Below are positions 6,007-8,834 of a stretch of DNA of 8,834 nt, piece by piece. The stretch covers positions 1 through 8,834 of the forward strand of contig DBDT01000008.1 in the NCBI GenBank assembly GCA_002293705.1, read 5' to 3'. A program made the position numbers and the translations under genes. The DNA is from Candidatus Woesebacteria bacterium UBA925. Lineage in GTDB: Bacteria > Patescibacteriota > Microgenomatia > UBA8517. The notes under the pieces are model-generated. The model saw only the letters and a list, made by a program, of their open reading frames with translations. It had not been told where the DNA came from and ran no database searches. Every line of letters starts with the position of its first letter. The stretch's first letter is position 1.

Positions 6007-6918
6007 ATGGTCTACGCTAAACAAATCGCCAAAAAAGCACTCAGTGTTTTTTCAATACTGGCAGTGATTATGCTTCTTGCTTTAAGCAAAGCAGGCACTA
6101 CACAAGCCTGCACTGTGGGTAGTTGCGGGGTAAGCTCCAATCAAGGAACCGCCACTCTTTCGGTTGCTGGCTGTGCACCAGGAAATACAATTAGCTTTAC
6201 CTTGAAGACAAGCCCTACTGGCAGCCCAGTTGACTCAATTTCAGTTATTGCAAATGATAGTGGTAATGCATCTGGGATATTTGGCGGACTGGCAAGTGGC
6301 ACCTATTATCTTAGCGCCTCACAGTTTGGTCTTGGTACAACAAACTATTGCACAAACCTACCTGTTCAGGTTTCGAGTGGCCCTAGCGTAGGTGTATACA
6401 GTTGTGGAGACGATGTTTCAAGCGAAGATGATGTGTGTCCCAGTGAATGCCCAAACTCACTAAAAACATCAGCGCCAGGTTCAGGTAGCACTGGAAGATG
6501 GTGTGCATGTGGAACCTCGGGTAAAGGGTGCTGCAGAACTGGCAATGCGTGCCAGAACGATCAAATGATTTGCACTGCAGGAATATGCAGAACTATCCCT
6601 TCTGTGGGCACTGTTGCACAAATATCCGAAGGTTGTGACACAACTAGTGTGAATACAGCAATCGGCTGTATTCCATTTGGTAGTAGCAGTGCCCTTGTGA
6701 CATTCTTTGTGAGTTGGGGTCTTGGTATAAGTGGTGGAGTTGCAATGCTTTCTCTGATTTACTCTGCATTTATGATAATGACTTCAGCTGGAGATCCTAA
6801 AAAACTATCCATGGGACAAGAGTATCTTGTCTCCTCCCTCTCAGGGATCGTCCTCATTGCCTTCTCTGTATTTATCTTAAGACTAATTGGAATAGACATA
6901 TTAGGCCTCTTTGTTTAA
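6007..6918 (+). CDS. Large pilin-like protein 2: signal peptide, Cys-rich ectodomain, T4SS pilin C terminus
   Basis: This 303-aa protein has the same plan as its upstream neighbour. A signal peptide (basic start VYAKQIAKK, hydrophobic 11-27, probable cleavage near TTQA, 34) is followed by a beta-rich domain (about 45-125) with four cysteines. A cysteine-rich stretch (133-194) contains C169-x6-CC-x5-C182-x6-C189-x4-C194, the same order as in protein 1 with different spacing. It ends in the two-helix pilin module (TM1 about 229-259, loop SAGDPKKLSMGQEYL, TM2 about 275-301). The anchor is almost identical to that of protein 1, but the ectodomain shows little sequence identity beyond the cysteine pattern. 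This suggests a duplicated pair with diversified or exchanged surface domains. Both may be alternative or co-assembled subunits of one pilus. Assignment to the pilin family rests on the C-terminal module and the five neighbouring small pilins. Function of the ectodomain is unknown. Confidence 0.85.
   Translation: MVYAKQIAKKALSVFSILAVIMLLALSKAGTTQACTVGSCGVSSNQGTATLSVAGCAPGNTISFTLKTSPTGSPVDSISVIANDSGNASGIFGGLASGTYYLSASQFGLGTTNYCTNLPVQVSSGPSVGVYSCGDDVSSEDDVCPSECPNSLKTSAPGSGSTGRWCACGTSGKGCCRTGNACQNDQMICTAGICRTIPSVGTVAQISEGCDTTSVNTAIGCIPFGSSSALVTFFVSWGLGISGGVAMLSLIYSAFMIMTSAGDPKKLSMGQEYLVSSLSGIVLIAFSVFILRLIGIDILGLFV
6655..6906 (+). repeat. direct repeat copy 2 (pilin anchor module)
   Basis: This is the second copy of the 252-bp module at 5721-5972. 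The 29-nt divergent patch is at 6801-6829 and encodes KKLSMGQEYL in place of KRLEMGREMV. The identical blocks lie at 6655-6800 (one difference) and 6830-6906 (none). Confidence 0.95.
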
Positions 6919-6923
6919 ATATT

Positions 6924-6932
6924 TGATACACT
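6924..6932 (+). promoter_or_regulatory. candidate extended -10 promoter before the first small pilin gene
   Basis: TGATACACT (TGn + TACACT) begins 5 bp after the stop of the large pilin at 6918 and ends 18 nt before the ATG at 6951. It would give a leader of roughly 11 nt. It could let the five small pilins be expressed independently of the two large ones. Confidence 0.4.
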
Positions 6933-6950
6933 TAATTTTAGATTCACTAT

Positions 6951-7304
6951 ATGGACGACATCGCACCAAGCCAGTTTTCGCAAGAACTGAACAACCTTGA
7001 AACAAATATTGTTGGATTTAATTTTGCAGGCGAAAACCTCGCTCAAGTTTTAAGCACTAGTAGTCCGTTTAGCCCAGTTAATTTGCTTTTTTATGCAATC
7101 GGAGCTTGGTTTTTGATTAACACAGTCTTAGCAGGAATCAACTTAATGACCTCAGGAGGTGAGCCAGCCAAAGTCAGCACATCAAAAACTAGAATCACTA
7201 ACTCGATAATTGGAATACTTGTTGCAGTAACTGCCTATTGGGTTGTCAGACTGATCGGACTTGCTTTGGGATTAAGTTCGTCAGGCCCTGACGGAGGTTT
7301 TTAA
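6951..7304 (+). CDS. Small T4SS/VirB2-like pilin A
   Basis: This 117-aa protein has an unstructured polar N terminus without a signal peptide (MDDIAPSQFSQELNN...). TM1 (about 43-66, SPVNLLFYAIGAWFLINTVLAG) is followed by the family loop MTSGGEPAKVSTSKTRITNS (66-85), TM2 (86-107, IIGILVAVTAYWVVRLIGLALG) and a short Gly-rich tail. The loop fits the T4SS_pilin consensus SGGD-x-x-K-x-x-x-A, with Glu for Asp. This is the first of five minimal pilins, 32 bp after the large pilin gene. It may be a structural subunit of the pilus. No ribosome binding site is obvious upstream. Confidence 0.82.
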   Translation: MDDIAPSQFSQELNNLETNIVGFNFAGENLAQVLSTSSPFSPVNLLFYAIGAWFLINTVLAGINLMTSGGEPAKVSTSKTRITNSIIGILVAVTAYWVVRLIGLALGLSSSGPDGGF

Positions 7305-7313
7305 AAAAACAAA

Positions 7314-7658
7314 ATGAATACATACTTTGCAGGTGTTCCAATAAGCGGAAATTTTGGCTCTGATGTTGGAGGTGCCAGCGGCAGTACACGTTGGCTTGGA
7401 ACAAGCGATCTTTTGAGCTTATTCATGAACACAGGAATATTGGTTGCAGGCATTATTCTAGTAGTTTTGCTGGTTGGAGGTGGAATGAAAATAATTCAAG
7501 GAGCGGGAAACGGAGATGCTAAAGCGACCGCCCAAGGCCAACAAGCACTAACATGGGCACTTGTCGGCTTTTTGGTGGTGTTTTTTGCCTACTGGGGAAT
7601 AAGAATTGTAGAGATGGTTTTAGGGGTCGATTTTGTGACAAACCCACTCAACCCTTGA
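7314..7658 (+). CDS. Small T4SS/VirB2-like pilin B (divergent)
   Basis: This 114-aa protein has a Gly/Ser-rich N terminus (residues 1-30) and TM1 about 35-57 (FMNTGILVAGIILVVLLVGGG). The loop MKIIQGAGNGDAKATAQGQQ (58-77) contains a GxGNGD in place of SGGD. TM2 follows at about 79-103 (LTWALVGFLVVFFAYWGIRIVEMVLG). It is the least typical loop of the set, so it may be a specialised subunit. It starts 9 bp after pilin A. A GGAGG lies at 7293-7297, inside the last codons of pilin A, but 16 nt from the ATG, which is too far for an ordinary ribosome binding site. Coupled translation from pilin A is likely. Confidence 0.78.
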   Translation: MNTYFAGVPISGNFGSDVGGASGSTRWLGTSDLLSLFMNTGILVAGIILVVLLVGGGMKIIQGAGNGDAKATAQGQQALTWALVGFLVVFFAYWGIRIVEMVLGVDFVTNPLNP

Positions 7659-7686
7659 TTACAATTAAATAAAAATAAGCTAAAAT
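7659..7686 (+). promoter_or_regulatory. candidate internal promoter before small pilin C
   Basis: TTACAA (7659-7664) and TAAAAT (7681-7686) are 16 bp apart, close to a -35/-10 pair, in the 46-bp A/T-rich gap between pilins B and C, the largest gap in the array. The leader would be about 12 nt. The base composition alone makes such matches common. Confidence 0.35.
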
Positions 7687-7704
7687 TAAAATTACTAACC
7701 GAAT

Positions 7705-8058
7705 ATGAATCTTTCACTATATGGATTGTTTTTTGGGGGCAGAGTTCAACCTCCTGCAGCCCTCGGCAACTTTAACGCCGTTGACGCAGGTGGACCTGGG
7801 CAGTTAGTTCAACTAATCCTAAACATACTAATACTTATCGGTGGCTTGTATGCCCTTTTTAATTTCCTACTCGCTGGATACGCCTTCCTGTCTGCTGGTG
7901 ACAATCCAAAAGGCGTAGAGCAAGCATGGGCGAAAATATACCAATCAATAATTGGGCTAGTCTTTTTAGTAGGATCATTTGTGATAGCAGGAGTTATTGG
8001 TATCATTATTTATGGTCGTGCAGATGCACTACTTAACCCAGTATTAATTCTCCCATGA
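7705..8058 (+). CDS. Small T4SS/VirB2-like pilin C
   Basis: This 117-aa protein has TM1 about 34-62 (LVQLILNILILIGGLYALFNFLLAGYAFL). The loop SAGDNPKGVEQAWAKIYQS (63-81) matches the SAGD-x-x-K pattern of the large pilins. TM2 is at about 82-103 (IIGLVFLVGSFVIAGVIGIIIYG), and a short tail ends NPVLILP. There is no cleavable signal peptide. It overlaps the next gene by 4 bp (ATGA at 8055-8058), so the two are translationally coupled and probably made in similar amounts. Confidence 0.82.
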   Translation: MNLSLYGLFFGGRVQPPAALGNFNAVDAGGPGQLVQLILNILILIGGLYALFNFLLAGYAFLSAGDNPKGVEQAWAKIYQSIIGLVFLVGSFVIAGVIGIIIYGRADALLNPVLILP

Positions 8059-8423
8059 GCTTTTTTGCAGGTACAATCAATTTTGGCCCACCAGGTGGAT
8101 TTGAAGGCCCTGGAACTGCAGTGCTTTTTGATACAGCAAACCCAGGTACAAGCTTTGAGAACATCCTCTCCACTACCATTGCAGTACTCACTGTAATCGG
8201 AGGAATTTGGTTTTTCTTTATATTTTTAACTGGTGCAATTAGCATAATATCGGCTGGTGGTGACAAGGGGCAGCTTGAGACAGCTAAAAAGAAGATCACA
8301 AATGGACTAACAGGTTTGGTATTGGTTCTAATTGCTGTCGCAGTACTAAGCTTGGTTGGTCAAATTCTCGGAGTAAGATTTTTGGATGTTGCTACATTTA
8401 TTACAAACGGAGGGAGATTTTAA
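8055..8423 (+). CDS. Small T4SS/VirB2-like pilin D
   Basis: This 122-aa protein has a Gly/Pro/Phe-rich N terminus (FFAGTINFGPPGGFEGPG), then TM1 about 41-66 (IAVLTVIGGIWFFFIFLTGAISII). The canonical loop SAGGDKGQLETAKKKITNG (66-84) follows, then TM2 about 85-106 (LTGLVLVLIAVAVLSLVGQILG). It and pilin E are the closest of the array to the T4SS_pilin consensus. It starts inside the stop of pilin C (ATGA) and ends 3 bp before pilin E. The SD-like GGAGGGAG at 8409-8416, within its last codons, may serve pilin E. Confidence 0.85.
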   Translation: MSFFAGTINFGPPGGFEGPGTAVLFDTANPGTSFENILSTTIAVLTVIGGIWFFFIFLTGAISIISAGGDKGQLETAKKKITNGLTGLVLVLIAVAVLSLVGQILGVRFLDVATFITNGGRF

Positions 8424-8426
8424 ACC

Positions 8427-8774
8427 ATGACACTATTAGGCACTGCACTAGCTCAAGTATTCAATCCAATTTTTACCAGAAATCCACGAAATCAAACTGG
8501 TACTGACTTCTTTCAGGGTTTTATCACTCTAGCTATTAATGCAATAGTAATAATTGCAGGCCTATACTTCTTTTTCATGCTGACATTGGGTGGTCTTAAA
8601 TGGCTCAGCTCGGGTGGAGATAAAGCTCAAGTTCAATCTGCCAGAGACCAGATAACAAGCGCATTAACTGGAATAGTTGTTCTCTTTTCAGCTTGGGCGG
8701 TCACCGCACTCATTGGAACAATTTTTGGAATTGATCTTCTCAACATCGACCTTTCATCTGTTGTGGCTCCATAA
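8427..8774 (+). CDS. Small T4SS/VirB2-like pilin E
   Basis: This 115-aa protein starts MTLLGTALAQVFNPIF with no clear signal peptide. It has TM1 about 33-59 (ITLAINAIVIIAGLYFFFMLTLGGLKWL), the loop SSGGDKAQVQSARDQITSA (61-79), which is the textbook SGGDK-x-x-x-x-x-A form of the family, and TM2 about 80-102 (LTGIVVLFSAWAVTALIGTIFG). A GGAGG sits 12 nt upstream of the ATG, and only 3 bp separate it from pilin D. It is the last complete gene of the array. In known T4SS loci the channel (VirB6/TrbL) and ATPase (VirB4) genes commonly follow, so they are expected beyond the edge (inference). Confidence 0.87.
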   Translation: MTLLGTALAQVFNPIFTRNPRNQTGTDFFQGFITLAINAIVIIAGLYFFFMLTLGGLKWLSSGGDKAQVQSARDQITSALTGIVVLFSAWAVTALIGTIFGIDLLNIDLSSVVAP

Positions 8775-8776
8775 AG

Positions 8777-8815
8777 ATGACCTCTTTTGACCAATCCTAC
8801 CCTCTTGTGCTATCC
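8777..8815 (+). CDS. 5' fragment of a further ORF cut by the window end
   Basis: An ATG 2 bp after the stop of pilin E opens a frame, MTSFDQSYPLVLS, that stays open to the last genomic base at 8815. The spacing fits the next gene of the operon. Thirteen residues are too few to identify it or to prove it is coding. Confidence 0.4.
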
Positions 8816-8834
8816 CTGTCTCTTATACACATCT
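8816..8834 (-). other. Tn5/Nextera mosaic-end adaptor (technical)
   Basis: This is the exact reverse complement of bases 1-19. It shows the window is one tagmented fragment read from end to end; genomic sequence ends at 8815. Confidence 0.97.

Noticed and set aside
6007..6111. Lipoprotein signal in large pilin 2 (Cys35 after the signal peptide)
   Set aside because: The residues before the Cys are TQA with no Leu at -3, so it is not a lipobox. An ordinary signal peptidase site fits better.
5721..6906. The repeated 252-bp segment as an insertion sequence or CRISPR-type repeat
   Set aside because: It lies in frame inside two coding regions and encodes membrane helices. It has no terminal inverted repeats or spacer structure.
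7809..8299. Minus-strand open frames opposite pilins C and D
   Set aside because: They are antisense to genes that match the pilin family. Long antisense frames often arise opposite hydrophobic coding sequence.
5061..8774. Recoded UGA (code 25, Gracilibacteria/Absconditabacteria)
   Set aside because: Several genes end naturally at TGA at the expected family length, with no in-frame TGA inside the coding regions.
1..8834. Terminal 19-bp inverted repeats as ends of a natural transposon
   Set aside because: They are the engineered Tn5 mosaic end used in library kits, and no transposase gene lies between them.

Overview
This is 8,796 bp of probable Patescibacteria (CPR) DNA, bounded at both ends by 19-bp Tn5/Nextera mosaic-end adaptor sequence (1-19 and 8816-8834). 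The edges are therefore library cut points and not biological boundaries. A Microgenomates-like member is the best guess. The grounds are several short two-helix pilins of the type IV secretion (T4SS_pilin) family, a SpoIID/LytB protein with a coiled-coil front, a small two-helix membrane protein, a PH-domain membrane protein and a degenerate PP2C-like membrane protein. Genes are compact and use standard stops, including TGA, so the recoded UGA of Gracilibacteria is excluded. No marker gene confirms the phylum; the assignment is inference.

Layout. (i) 20-368, + strand: a tmRNA (ssrA) lacking only its extreme 5' end, with an 18-residue tag ending in NYAFA. (ii) 369-468: a short convergent gap holding a 9-bp inverted repeat. 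(iii) 469-4978, - strand, read from right to left: a secreted coiled-coil SpoIID/LytB transglycosylase, a His-rich bacterial PH-domain membrane protein, a 77-aa two-helix membrane protein, and a PP2C-like/TM/propeller-like protein. (iv) 4979-5060: an 82-bp divergent promoter region. (v) 5061-8774, + strand: seven consecutive VirB2/T4SS-type pilin-like genes, followed by the first codons of another ORF that runs off the end. The first two are about 300 aa, with signal peptides and large extracellular domains. The other five are minimal 114-122 aa two-helix proteins.

How it fits together. The + strand block looks like the pilin section of a T4SS-like pilus or DNA-transfer locus, with VirB6/VirB4-type genes expected just beyond the right edge (inference). 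The divergent SpoIID/LytB enzyme could open peptidoglycan for that apparatus, as VirB1 does in classical systems, or could serve cell division through its PcsB-like coiled coil. The most striking signal is that the two large pilins have unrelated-looking ectodomains but share a 252-bp 3' segment. That segment is near-identical at DNA level (1 difference in 223 bp) except for one 29-nt patch with 16 differences, which encodes the loop between the two membrane helices. This points to recent gene conversion or cassette-like exchange of ectodomains on a constant pilin anchor. Several genes also have an extended -10 motif (TGnTAnnnT) only 5-10 nt before the ATG, suggesting leaderless or nearly leaderless transcripts.
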